This document shows, piece after piece, positions 1-8,176 of a stretch of 46,946 bases of DNA. The notes under the pieces were generated by a model. The model saw nothing but the letters and a program-made list of their open reading frames with translations, had not been told where the DNA came from and did not search any database. Location of the stretch: positions 1 to 46,946 of the forward strand of contig JABAQT010000033.1 of the NCBI GenBank assembly GCA_019187195.1, in the 5' to 3' direction. The stretch comes from Bryobacteraceae bacterium. GTDB lineage: Bacteria; Acidobacteriota; Terriglobia; Bryobacterales; Bryobacteraceae. A program made the translations under genes and the position numbers. Positions within the stretch are counted from its first letter, which is position 1. The number at the start of each line of letters is the position of its first letter.

Positions 1-81
1 CCCCCCGTTCGCGGAACATCCGCTTCCTTGGCTTCCGCCGCGCTTATGGCGTATTTCCTTCAGGAGGTTAGGTTTTCATGA
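1..81 (+). CDS. C-terminal end of an upstream gene (partial)
   Basis: An open frame enters at base 1 and ends with a TGA at 79-81, giving 26 residues rich in Ala, Ser and Leu and ending in LQEVRFS. Its stop overlaps the ATG of the next gene in an ATGA arrangement, which is the usual coupling signature in this window. The piece is too short to name. A second frame is open to a TAG at 69-71, so the assignment rests mainly on the overlap. The AGGAGG at 62-67 lies inside this frame and serves the following gene. Confidence 0.4.
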   Translation, partial: PPVRGTSASLASAALMAYFLQEVRFS

Positions 82-1262
82 AGAGAAGAGTATTTCTATC
101 GTCTATACTTCCCGCGGCCGGCGCGCTGGGCGCCGCCACCATCAAGCCGCAACTCCCCCCACCGTTCGCCACGCCCTCGGCCAATAACCGCCCCCACGTC
201 ATTGACCGCCCCGGCGGCGCTCAACTCAAACTGCCCCAGGGATTCGAGATTGAAGAGTACGCCACCGGCTTCGAACGGCCGCGCTACATGCTCAGGGGGC
301 CGTCGGGAGAACTCCTGCTGAGCGATTCCACCAACGACGGCAAGGTGTATATCCTCTTCGATAAGAACAAGGACAACAAAGTGGAGGACCGCAAGGTGCT
401 GGCCGGCGGGCTCGACCGCCCCTATGGCCTCGCCTTCTGGAATGACTATCTCTATATCGCCGAGACCACCTCGGTCAAACGCTACAGGTACAACAAGTCC
501 GCCATGACCGTGGGCAAGGGAGAAGAGGTCGTTTCCCTCAAGGATTTCGGCAAGGGCCACTGGACGCGCGGCATTCTGTTCGACCGCAAGGGCCAGAAAA
601 TGTATGTCGGAGTCGGTTCGGAATCGAATGTGAGCCCCGGCGAAAACCCGATGCGCGCCGCCATCAACCGCTTCAACCCGGACGGGTCGGGCCATGAGAT
701 CTTCGCCTCGGGGACGCGCAATCCGATCGGACTGCGCTGGTACCCTGGAACGGACACCCTCTGGGCGGCGGTGCAGGAGCGCGACGGACTGGGCGACGAC
801 CTTGTGCCCGACTACCTCACATCCATCCGCCAGGGCGGTTTCTATGGATGGCCTTATGCCTATACCGGTCCGAACGAGGACCCGAGGAACAAGGGGCAGC
901 GCGAAGACCTGGTGAAGAAAACAATTGTGCCCGACGTTCCGCTGGGCGCCCACGTGGCCGTGCTCGACTTCACCTTCTACCAGGGCCGGCAGTTCCCGGC
1001 GAAATACCGGGGCGGCGCGTTTCTTGCCTTCCATGGCTCCTGGAACCGGTCGCGGCGTGTCGGATACTCCGTCGCCTTCGTGCCGTTCCGCAACGGAAAG
1101 CCTGAGAGCGGGCCGGAACCGTTCCTCACGGGCTGGATGCTAAGTCCCGACAAGCGCGAGGTTTGGGGCAGGCCGGTGGCGGCATTCGAGATGCCGGATG
1201 GCAGCCTGCTCGTCTCCGACGATGGCGGTAACAAGATTTGGCGCATCACTTACAAGGGCTGA
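78..1262 (+). CDS. Sorbosone/glucose dehydrogenase-type beta-propeller protein, exported
   Basis: The 394-residue product resembles the PQQ-dependent soluble aldose/L-sorbosone dehydrogenase family, a six-bladed propeller that oxidises sugars in the periplasm. Seen in the sequence: an N-terminus with an RRVFLSS stretch followed by an Ala/Gly-rich hydrophobic segment, which looks like a twin-arginine (Tat) signal; a GSGHEIFASGTRNPIGL segment typical of the family; and a C-terminal DDGGNKIWRI blade end. The ATG at 78 is supported by AGGAGG 11 bases upstream. The 3' end overlaps the start of a multiheme cytochrome by 25 bases, so the cytochrome is a likely electron acceptor (inference). The substrate cannot be read from the sequence, and PQQ use is assumed from the family. 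Some family members are annotated only as PQQ-dependent sugar dehydrogenase. Confidence 0.8.
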   Translation: MKRRVFLSSILPAAGALGAATIKPQLPPPFATPSANNRPHVIDRPGGAQLKLPQGFEIEEYATGFERPRYMLRGPSGELLLSDSTNDGKVYILFDKNKDNKVEDRKVLAGGLDRPYGLAFWNDYLYIAETTSVKRYRYNKSAMTVGKGEEVVSLKDFGKGHWTRGILFDRKGQKMYVGVGSESNVSPGENPMRAAINRFNPDGSGHEIFASGTRNPIGLRWYPGTDTLWAAVQERDGLGDDLVPDYLTSIRQGGFYGWPYAYTGPNEDPRNKGQREDLVKKTIVPDVPLGAHVAVLDFTFYQGRQFPAKYRGGAFLAFHGSWNRSRRVGYSVAFVPFRNGKPESGPEPFLTGWMLSPDKREVWGRPVAAFEMPDGSLLVSDDGGNKIWRITYKG

Positions 1263-1861
1263 TCCTGCTGGGATGGTGCCTGTCAGGAGCGGGGGCGGCG
1301 GATTTCTCCCACGTCCTGCACCTGAAATTGATGCCCCAGTGCACCAGTTGCCATCCCCGGGCAGCCACCAGCACGAAGGTCGAGGATAACCTGATGCCGC
1401 GGCCGCAAGCTTGCGCCGCCTGCCACAAACAGGTATCCATCAAGGCGCCGCGCAAGGCTCGCCTGGCGAAGTTCGACCACGCCTTGCACCTGAAGTTGGG
1501 CAACATAGCTCCGGTGTTGAAAGCCGCGGTGCAATCGAAGGCATACCTCGGCGATCCGGCGCTTGTGGCGCCCTACCTGGACACTAAGAATGCCTGCGCC
1601 GCCTGCCACCACGGCATCGAGCAGTCCACGCGCGTGGCGGCGGACAGCAGGGCGTTATACCCGCAAATGGCGGATTGCCTGGTGTGTCACAACAAGATCG
1701 ATCCGCCATTCAGTTGTGAGTTGTGCCATGGCGACGATAAGGGATTGAGGCCGGCATCTCACACCGCTGACTACCTGGATGCGCATACGCGGAGGACGGT
1801 GGTGAAGCAGGGTTGCGCCGTCTGCCACGGACGGAAGTTCACCTGTCTCGGGTGTCACTAG
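1238..1861 (+). CDS. Secreted heptaheme c-type cytochrome
   Basis: This 207-residue protein carries seven CXXCH haem-binding motifs at residues 35-39, 59-63, 120-124, 147-151, 160-164, 193-197 and 203-207. The last one forms the very C-terminus. A hydrophobic stretch (LILLGWCLSGAGA) before residue 21 looks like a signal peptide, so the protein would be matured in the periplasm by the cytochrome c assembly machinery. The arrangement resembles the cytochrome c3/c7 multihaem class. Several additional His residues (for example in the two similar DHALHLKL/SHVLHLKL segments) could be distal haem ligands. The start at 1238 is a TTG inside the preceding dehydrogenase gene; no better in-frame start precedes the signal peptide. 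The overlap with that gene suggests coupled expression and a role as its electron carrier (inference). Confidence 0.85.
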   Translation: MAHHLQGLILLGWCLSGAGAADFSHVLHLKLMPQCTSCHPRAATSTKVEDNLMPRPQACAACHKQVSIKAPRKARLAKFDHALHLKLGNIAPVLKAAVQSKAYLGDPALVAPYLDTKNACAACHHGIEQSTRVAADSRALYPQMADCLVCHNKIDPPFSCELCHGDDKGLRPASHTADYLDAHTRRTVVKQGCAVCHGRKFTCLGCH

Positions 1862-1962
1862 GTTCGATCCCCGGATAAGGTGGCGGATCCGCCCTCGCGC
1901 AATACAAAAAGAATTCCCTACTCCTCCATCGGATAGGGCCAATTCCCGCCGATACGGTTATT

Positions 1963-3099
1963 GTGAAGTCGATGCCTACCGAAAGCCTTGAAAGTTCGGC
2001 TTCCGTAACGGAACTCGTCGCGTGGATGGACCTCACCTGCTCCCTCTTGGACGCGCTGGCAACGCACGCGTTCCGATGGAACCAGGCCGATTACGAAAGC
2101 TTTCGCGAGGGAATGAAGGAGACGTTACAGACACTGAAGAACCAGCCGTCTCCTTCGTCGGTGCTGATCGCGGCGGGGACCCTCGCGCAACGCATCGAGC
2201 ACTACAACCACGGAACCCAACAGGTGGTGGAACGATCCGTCGGGGAGTTGCGCGACATTATCCGGATACTGATGTCGTCGGTCGACGCCACTCGCGCCGG
2301 CTATGACGACTCCGCCGCCGCTCTCCAGCAGATTGAGGAAGTGGTCGGAAAGACACAGACTGCCGAGGAGTTGCGCGTCGCCAAAGTTCAGCTTACGCAC
2401 GCCTTGAGCAAACTGTCCGAGAAGACAAAGGAGCGTAAGCAGGAAACCTCGGACTTGCTGGGCAAGCTTCAGCAGCGTGTCCAGGTCCTCGAGCACGCCT
2501 CGGCCTCCGGCCCGCCTCAGCCGCCTGCCGGCGCGTCCGCCGAGAAGAAACCCGTCCCGCCCGCGCCGCCCGAACCACACTCCGCCGAAGATATCGGTCC
2601 ATCCGCCGCGGATCCCCCTGTCCGCCAGCCAAATGGAGGAGAGCCCAGGCTCGACCCCCTGACCGGGCTGCTAAACAAGGAAGCGGCCGAAGATGCCATT
2701 CTGGACCTGCGGTCCAAGCCGGGGCAGTTCTATCTCGCGGCCTTCTACGTCCAGCGCATGGCCAGGCTGAACGCCCGCTACGGAGACAAAGTCGCCAACG
2801 AATTGCTCTTCCTCTGCGCTCAGCGGCTGGTGAACAATCTGCTGCATCCAAACGATCAGCTCTATCGCTGGCGCGGGCCGGCGTTCGTGGCCGTCCTCGA
2901 ACGGGAAGACGGGGCTCAGGACGTGCAACGGGAGGTGCGCCAGCGGATTGAAGCGCGGTTTCAATGTGAACTCCGCGGCGGAGCGCTGCTGGTTTCCATC
3001 GAACTCGCTTCGTCGGTGATCCCCACCGGCAAGGGCGCCCCTCATGAACTGATCGAACAGGTCGACAGCTTCTTCAATCTGCAGTCAGCCCGCGGCTGA
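1963..3099 (+). CDS. Coiled-coil protein with degenerate GGDEF domain
   Basis: The 378-residue protein has a helical N-terminal half (about residues 15-180, with predicted coiled coil around 85-178), a Pro/Ala-rich linker (180-228) and a C-terminal GGDEF-like domain from DPLTGLLNK (231-239). The signature position reads RGPAF at 304-308 instead of GGDEF, so the catalytic acidic residues for c-di-GMP synthesis are missing. It is therefore probably a receptor or structural relative rather than an active diguanylate cyclase. There is no signal peptide or membrane segment, which indicates a cytoplasmic protein. The start is a GTG at 1963, with an in-frame ATG at 1972 as an alternative. It faces the polysaccharide operon tail to tail, 19 bases apart. 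A regulatory link with that operon is possible but unproven. Confidence 0.75.
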   Translation: MKSMPTESLESSASVTELVAWMDLTCSLLDALATHAFRWNQADYESFREGMKETLQTLKNQPSPSSVLIAAGTLAQRIEHYNHGTQQVVERSVGELRDIIRILMSSVDATRAGYDDSAAALQQIEEVVGKTQTAEELRVAKVQLTHALSKLSEKTKERKQETSDLLGKLQQRVQVLEHASASGPPQPPAGASAEKKPVPPAPPEPHSAEDIGPSAADPPVRQPNGGEPRLDPLTGLLNKEAAEDAILDLRSKPGQFYLAAFYVQRMARLNARYGDKVANELLFLCAQRLVNNLLHPNDQLYRWRGPAFVAVLEREDGAQDVQREVRQRIEARFQCELRGGALLVSIELASSVIPTGKGAPHELIEQVDSFFNLQSARG

Positions 3100-3118
3100 G
3101 GCTGGTCTTACACAGCGC

Positions 3119-4354
3119 TTACACAACATCGGCAAAGGTTCTGCGCAGACGCGCGAACCAGACGTGCCCGGCGAGAAAAACCACCATCGCGAGCAACCAC
3201 AATTTCATCAGCATCGCATACGAGGGAACCGCGCCCTCGAGCAATATCTCCCGGTATCCGCGCACGATTTGAAACATCGGATTCTTCGCCAGCAGCGGGA
3301 CCAGCGACTTGGGAAGGGAAGTCTCCGGGTAGCAGATGGGCGTAAGAAAAAACCATAGCGTCAGCAGGAAGGTCATCATCTGCGCAAGATCGCGCAGAAA
3401 AACCCCCAACGCGGCGAGAAACCAGCACAGGCCCAGCGTGAACAGGACCTGGGGAATCAGCACAAGCGGGAGAAGCGCCACGGTCCAGGGCAGGGTTCCG
3501 CGGATGAGCAGTAGCGCGGCCAGGTAGAGGACCGTGGCAAAGAGCGATGTGACCAACCCCGCAATCACCTGGTTCACCGGCAGCACCGTTACCGGAAATA
3601 CCAGCTTCTTCACGAAGTTCCGGTATTCGAGGATGACGTAGGGAGCACGGCCCACCGGCTCGCTGAACGCCAGCCACGGCAGCATTCCCGCCAGAAAGTA
3701 GAGCGCGAAGCCCGCGCGGCTCGGATCGTTTCCGAAACGGCTCTCGAGCACGATGCCGAATACGAAAAAATAGGTGGCCATCAACAGCAGCGGGTGCAGA
3801 ATGGTCCAGGCGGCATCGCCGAAGGAGCCGCGATAGCGCGCCAGAATCTCCCTGCGCGTCAGCGAGCCGATGAGGCGGCGATGGGTCCAGATATCCTCGA
3901 ATGGCCGGGTGAACATCCTCCGCAGGAAAGGAAGCAGGTTCGCCCTTCGCATCCCTCTCAGAGTCGCCGAACGCGCCGCCGGGCGGCTGACGGAGCCGCC
4001 GCGCACTTCCGCATCCACCAGCAGCAGCGGTTCACCGTTAGCGTAAAGCCACCCCTTCCGCGGATCGAGAGCGGAAACGTAGACCCGGTAACAGCCATCT
4101 TCCACCGGCAGCGTGATTGTCAGGCATGCGCGGGTGGAGCCTCCGGGAGCCACCTCTCCCTCGATCGCCCTCCATTCTCCTTCGGTGATGAAGATCGCGG
4201 TATCCGGATCGAACACCTGCCAGCCGACGGCAAATCCCTCTTCGCCGCGCCACGTCTCCGCCCCCCGATTCTCGAGAATGAACTCGAGGCGCAACTCTCC
4301 CTGTTGCGCGGAACACTCCACGCTCGCGTCACGGTAGCGCACTAGCCTTGCCAC
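3119..4354 (-). CDS. ABC-2 polysaccharide export permease with N-terminal Wzt-C-like domain
   Basis: The product has 411 residues. From about residue 150 onward it is a typical six-helix ABC-2 permease of the Wzm/KpsM/TagG class: an amphipathic LTRREILARYRGS segment before the first helix, then hydrophobic helices, and the ICYP/NPMFQIVRGYREI region near the end. These permeases export O-antigen, capsule or teichoic-acid-like glycans together with an ATPase. The first ~120 residues form a soluble beta-rich domain (FILENRGAETW, TITLPVEDGCYRVYV) resembling the C-terminal carbohydrate-binding domain normally found on the ATPase Wzt. Such a domain on the permease is unusual. The GTG start at 4354 directly follows the TAA of the preceding gene. 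No ATPase gene is present in the window. It is the last gene of the operon. Confidence 0.85.
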   Translation of the reverse strand: MARLVRYRDASVECSAQQGELRLEFILENRGAETWRGEEGFAVGWQVFDPDTAIFITEGEWRAIEGEVAPGGSTRACLTITLPVEDGCYRVYVSALDPRKGWLYANGEPLLLVDAEVRGGSVSRPAARSATLRGMRRANLLPFLRRMFTRPFEDIWTHRRLIGSLTRREILARYRGSFGDAAWTILHPLLLMATYFFVFGIVLESRFGNDPSRAGFALYFLAGMLPWLAFSEPVGRAPYVILEYRNFVKKLVFPVTVLPVNQVIAGLVTSLFATVLYLAALLLIRGTLPWTVALLPLVLIPQVLFTLGLCWFLAALGVFLRDLAQMMTFLLTLWFFLTPICYPETSLPKSLVPLLAKNPMFQIVRGYREILLEGAVPSYAMLMKLWLLAMVVFLAGHVWFARLRRTFADVV

Positions 4355-6331
4355 TTAGCTGTACAGCCAGGAAGGATAGCGCTGTTTCACCGGTCCTGTC
4401 TTGCGGCCGACGGCATAAATGCCGTCCCCGCGCAGATCGAGAGGCAGCAGGTAGCGCTCGAGCAGGTGCTCGATCCAGCGGTCTTCGGGACGCGGCGCGT
4501 CACGGAAGGGTCCGGTCTCGAGCAGCGTGACTTCAAAGCCGGCGTCGAGAAACAGAAGCATGATCTCCTTGGGCGTATACTCCCGGTTGTGGCGCGCCTC
4601 CGGCTCGGAGTCTTCCCCGGCGGGCTTCAGATAGGCCGGAAAGAAACCCGGATGATACCCCTGAAGAATTGCCGAAATGGAGTGGAGGGAGCCGATGTTG
4701 GGCGTGGTCAACACAAGGTGGCCTCCCGGCCTCAGGACGCGGTTCACCTCCGACATGAGGAACATCGGATCCTCGGCCAGGTGCTCGATCAGTTCGCAGC
4801 ACAGCACCGTGGAAAAATGCCCGTCCGGATAGGGGAAGACATCTTTCTCCGCGTTGAACAGGTCGATCTCACAGTGGAACGCTTCCCCGTCGAGTGAAAC
4901 GGCTTGCTTCTGGTCCGTCCTCCCCCGTGATCCGAGATAACACCCGCGGACCTCTCCGTACCCCAGCCGCGTATGCAGGGCGGGAGTGATTTGCATGTAG
5001 GCGCCCATCTCGAGAATGCGCTCTCCGGCCGTGCCCGGGGGCGTGATTTCCAGAGTGCGGCGGAGGCGCGTGAGGTGGATATCGAGGTAGGTTTGTGAGC
5101 TCTCCGTGACGGCCCAGGACTTGAGATAGGCTTCCGGAACAGGCGCGCGGGCCGGCGGCGGCTGCTCCTTCTCGACGGCGGCGGGCTTCGCGGCGGCCGG
5201 GTTGTACGTCTCTCCTCTCGCCACGGCCTCGAGAAAGCGCGCATACCGTTCGGCAACCGAGGGCCAACTGCACTCCCGCTCCACCCACGCGCGGGCGTTC
5301 TTCCCCAATTCGCGGGCAGCGGAAGGCCGCGAGACCAGCAGATCGAGGTATTCGAAGATGAAGTCTTCCTCGCCCGCCCCCGCGGGCACCTTGAGCACGA
5401 TATCGTCCGGATATTCGCGGAAAGACCCGACATCGGAAACCAGCACGGCCTTGCCCAGGCCAAGCGCGCGGAGCAAGGTTCCCGAACTCTCCCCCACCGT
5501 CGGATAACGCAGGTTGAGGACGGCGTCGCAAGCGCCGAGATAGCCCATGAAATCCTCCGCCGGAGTGAATCCGAGCATTCTGACGTGAGCCTCGAGCCCG
5601 AGAGTCTCAATCAGCGAGGCCAGCGGGAAATCCGGATGCGGCTCGCCCACGAGAATCATCTTTGCTTCCGGAGCCAGACGCACCAGGCGGCGGAAGGCGC
5701 GCAGCGATTCGGCGATCCGTTTGTAGGGCTTGAGAAATCCGAATATGCCAACAAGCGGCGTGCTTTCATCTAGCCCCAGCCGCTGGCGGTATCCCATGCG
5801 GTCCACATCCTCGGGCAGCCAGGCGCCGTGCGGAATCACCGCCACCGGCCGGCTGAACCCGGCTTTGCGCAACTCGCCGGCGACGCACTCGCTGTGGACG
5901 ATCGCCGCGCGGGAGCGCTCGAGCAGCCGGCGCAGCATGGGAAGCCCTTCATAATCCGGCCCGGCCTCGAGCGCCCGCGCGCGTTCCGCGCGCGCCCTGG
6001 CGGCTTCTCCGCCATTGTATTCCGCCTCGGCGACATACCCATCCCAGTTCTGCCGCCGTATGGTGAGGTCGCAGATCAGGTGGTGGAGATTGGCTTCATG
6101 AAGCACTACCACGCCGGGATGTTCGAGGGCCGTCTCATAGGCATGAATGTGAAACTCGTTGTTTCCCACCTGGTAGAGCGCGATATCGTGACGCCGGGGG
6201 TCGAACGGCCGCGAGGATTCCGCGAACACTTCGATCTCCGCGTGACGCTCCAGGTGTGGAACAAGAGCGGCGGAATAATCGGCAATTCCGCTCTTTGCCG
6301 GCGGCATCGGAGAGAAAAAAGCGACACGCAT
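4355..6331 (-). CDS. Bifunctional GT4 glycosyltransferase - SAM methyltransferase
   Basis: The 658-residue protein fuses two enzymes. Residues ~1-375 form a GT-B retaining glycosyltransferase of family GT4: an N-terminal PMPPAKSGIADYSAALV donor/acceptor loop, GIFGFLKPYKRI, and the ESSGTLLRALGLGKAVLVSD region corresponding to the E-x7-E nucleotide-sugar site. Residues ~400-658 form a class I methyltransferase, with ERILEMGAY in place of the usual glycine-rich motif I, then CCELIEHL and NRVLRPGGHLVLTTPN. The pairing suggests that a sugar is both added and O-methylated or capped during glycan assembly (inference), which in ABC-exported O-antigens can be a chain-length signal. The start lies 3 bases after the DUF3108 stop, and its stop directly abuts the permease GTG. 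Confidence 0.85.
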   Translation of the reverse strand: MRVAFFSPMPPAKSGIADYSAALVPHLERHAEIEVFAESSRPFDPRRHDIALYQVGNNEFHIHAYETALEHPGVVVLHEANLHHLICDLTIRRQNWDGYVAEAEYNGGEAARARAERARALEAGPDYEGLPMLRRLLERSRAAIVHSECVAGELRKAGFSRPVAVIPHGAWLPEDVDRMGYRQRLGLDESTPLVGIFGFLKPYKRIAESLRAFRRLVRLAPEAKMILVGEPHPDFPLASLIETLGLEAHVRMLGFTPAEDFMGYLGACDAVLNLRYPTVGESSGTLLRALGLGKAVLVSDVGSFREYPDDIVLKVPAGAGEEDFIFEYLDLLVSRPSAARELGKNARAWVERECSWPSVAERYARFLEAVARGETYNPAAAKPAAVEKEQPPPARAPVPEAYLKSWAVTESSQTYLDIHLTRLRRTLEITPPGTAGERILEMGAYMQITPALHTRLGYGEVRGCYLGSRGRTDQKQAVSLDGEAFHCEIDLFNAEKDVFPYPDGHFSTVLCCELIEHLAEDPMFLMSEVNRVLRPGGHLVLTTPNIGSLHSISAILQGYHPGFFPAYLKPAGEDSEPEARHNREYTPKEIMLLFLDAGFEVTLLETGPFRDAPRPEDRWIEHLLERYLLPLDLRGDGIYAVGRKTGPVKQRYPSWLYS

Positions 6332-6334
6332 TCC

Positions 6335-7006
6335 CTAGCGAACCAGTTCCACGGCGAATGTTCCCATGGCCACCGGCACCCTGGCCGCCAGCGGCGTGCG
6401 GGCGGCATCCTTGCCGAAGTAAAGCTCGACTTGAAACTCCGAGGAAGGGCCTTTGACAAAGGCCAGCACGCGGTCGGCCTCCTCCATGGCCTCGCCGATC
6501 TTTATCTTTCGCGCGCCTTTGTACTCCACCCGGACGCGATAGGGCGCGCCGTAGTAGACGTTCTCCGCCGCCGGAATGCGGCCCTGGGCCAATTCGTGCC
6601 GCAAGTGAAAGAGGTAGGCGAGAGCATCGTGGGCACAGGAGGGGATATCCATCTCCGATTTGCCGCCCCCCACCGTCTGCCGCGTCGCCTTGCCGGAAGG
6701 GTCGAACGTGATCTTCTCGCGTGACTGCCGCGCTCCGTGCCGCAAATCCTTGTCAAACGCCAGTGAACACCGGTTCATCCCCGTAAGCGAGACGAACCGG
6801 TCGGCGATGGCGAACCCGGGAACCGCGGCCTCGAACTGAAACTCGAAGCTCCAATTCTCGCCGCTCCTCGCCACCTTCATCTCACCCTCGCCGAGACTCA
6901 ATCCGCTCGGCCAACTGATAGAGTAACGCAGAGTCTCGCCATTTGAGGGAACAGCCGCCTCGAGCGGCCAGGCGAACAACGCTAGAACAACCAAACGCTT
7001 CATCAT
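6335..7006 (-). CDS. DUF3108 family secreted protein
   Basis: A 223-residue protein with a short cleavable signal (LVVLALFAWPLEA) and then a beta-rich body that matches the general look of DUF3108 proteins: GETLRYSISWPSGLSLGEGEM near the N-terminus and VYYGAPYRVRVEYKG in the middle. DUF3108 members are periplasmic beta-barrel-like proteins of unknown function, often near envelope genes. Its ATG overlaps the stop of the upstream glycosyltransferase (ATGA), and the next gene starts 3 bases later, so it is firmly inside the polysaccharide operon. A role in envelope glycan handling is inference from position only. Confidence 0.75.
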   Translation of the reverse strand: MMKRLVVLALFAWPLEAAVPSNGETLRYSISWPSGLSLGEGEMKVARSGENWSFEFQFEAAVPGFAIADRFVSLTGMNRCSLAFDKDLRHGARQSREKITFDPSGKATRQTVGGGKSEMDIPSCAHDALAYLFHLRHELAQGRIPAAENVYYGAPYRVRVEYKGARKIKIGEAMEEADRVLAFVKGPSSEFQVELYFGKDAARTPLAARVPVAMGTFAVELVR

Positions 7007-8154
7007 CTTGCCGCGCGAAGCGGCCGGCGGTGCGCCGCGGCCGGCATCGAGGCTCCAGCCACTTCGTAATAAACCTCCAATGTCTTGCCGGCCGCGTGGT
7101 CCCAGCTAAAGGCCGCCGCGCGATTCTGCCCAAGGCGCTCGAGGCGCCCCCGCAGTTCCGCGTCGAGCACGATGTCCTCTATGGCGCGTACCATGCCCCC
7201 GATCGAATGCGGGTCGAAGAAGATGGCGGCGCCGTCGGCCACCTCCGGCATCGCCGCCGCCTTCGAACAGGCGACCGCGCAACCACACGCCATCGCCTCG
7301 AGAATCGGAATTCCGAATCCTTCATAGAAAGAGGGAAACAGGAACGCTTCGCAGGCATTGTAGAGCAGGCGCAACTGGTCATCGTCCACGTAACCGGTGA
7401 AATGAATACGGTTGGCGACAGAGGATCGCTCCGCCGCCTGGCGCACGGCGGGAGCCTCCCATTTGTTCTGGCCCACCAGCACCAGGCGGTGCGTCAATTT
7501 CGGATGCGCCCGCATTGCTTCCTCGAAGGCGCGTATCAGCCCTACCTGGTTCTTACGAGGCTGCAAATCGCCGACGTTGAGCAGAAACGGTGATGGAATC
7601 CCGAAAAGCGTCCGGATCTTCTCCCGCGCCTGCTCGCGATGCACGGGGCGGAAATTCTGCGAGACGGCGTTGGGAACCACCTCTGTTTTTCCACGCGCCT
7701 CCGGATAGTGCTCTTCAATCGACTTCCGCGAAAACTCGCTTGGCGTCAGGATTCGCGCCGCCGACGCCACCGTCCGTTTCACGGTGCGCCGCAGTTGAAA
7801 AGCCCGTGCCGCGGAGAAGAACTCCGGGTGCTCGAGAAAGCTCACGTCATGGACGCTCGCCACCACCGGAACAGGGCAGGCAAGCGGAGCGGTATACTGC
7901 ACATGCAACAGGCGCGGCCGGTCTTTCCGTACGTGCGCCGCCAGTTGCCACCCCAGCCGCCGGAAAGGATTTCGCGATACGGTTCGCGTGACGACGGTGT
8001 CTGGAACAAGTTGCGCCGCGCCGGCCCCCGCGAGGTAAGCTACAAACTCCGCACCCGTGCCGAGCGCGCAAAGTGAGCGCAGAAGATTACGAATGTAAAC
8101 TTCATTCCCCGTTAAGTGCTGCCCAATCGCGTGAGCGTCAATCGCAAAGCGCAT
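7003..8154 (-). CDS. Glycosyltransferase family 4
   Basis: A 383-residue GT-B glycosyltransferase. It begins MRFAIDAHAIG with TGNEVYIRNLLRSL following, the usual N-terminal beta strand and loop of GT4 enzymes. It has a central LNVGDLQPRKNQ and a C-terminal YEGFGIPILEAMACGCAV that contains the E-x7-E donor site. The start at 8154 was preferred over longer in-frame versions (8193, 8268), because the longer ones would overlap the upstream gene and add residues unlike the family. This start leaves a 22-base gap. The stop overlaps the DUF3108 start. Likely role: transfer of a hexose or related sugar onto a lipid-linked glycan on the cytoplasmic face. The sugar specificity is not readable. Confidence 0.85.
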   Translation of the reverse strand: MRFAIDAHAIGQHLTGNEVYIRNLLRSLCALGTGAEFVAYLAGAGAAQLVPDTVVTRTVSRNPFRRLGWQLAAHVRKDRPRLLHVQYTAPLACPVPVVASVHDVSFLEHPEFFSAARAFQLRRTVKRTVASAARILTPSEFSRKSIEEHYPEARGKTEVVPNAVSQNFRPVHREQAREKIRTLFGIPSPFLLNVGDLQPRKNQVGLIRAFEEAMRAHPKLTHRLVLVGQNKWEAPAVRQAAERSSVANRIHFTGYVDDDQLRLLYNACEAFLFPSFYEGFGIPILEAMACGCAVACSKAAAMPEVADGAAIFFDPHSIGGMVRAIEDIVLDAELRGRLERLGQNRAAAFSWDHAAGKTLEVYYEVAGASMPAAAHRRPLRAAR

Positions 8155-8176
8155 TCGCGTCTTTTCAGTATAGACG

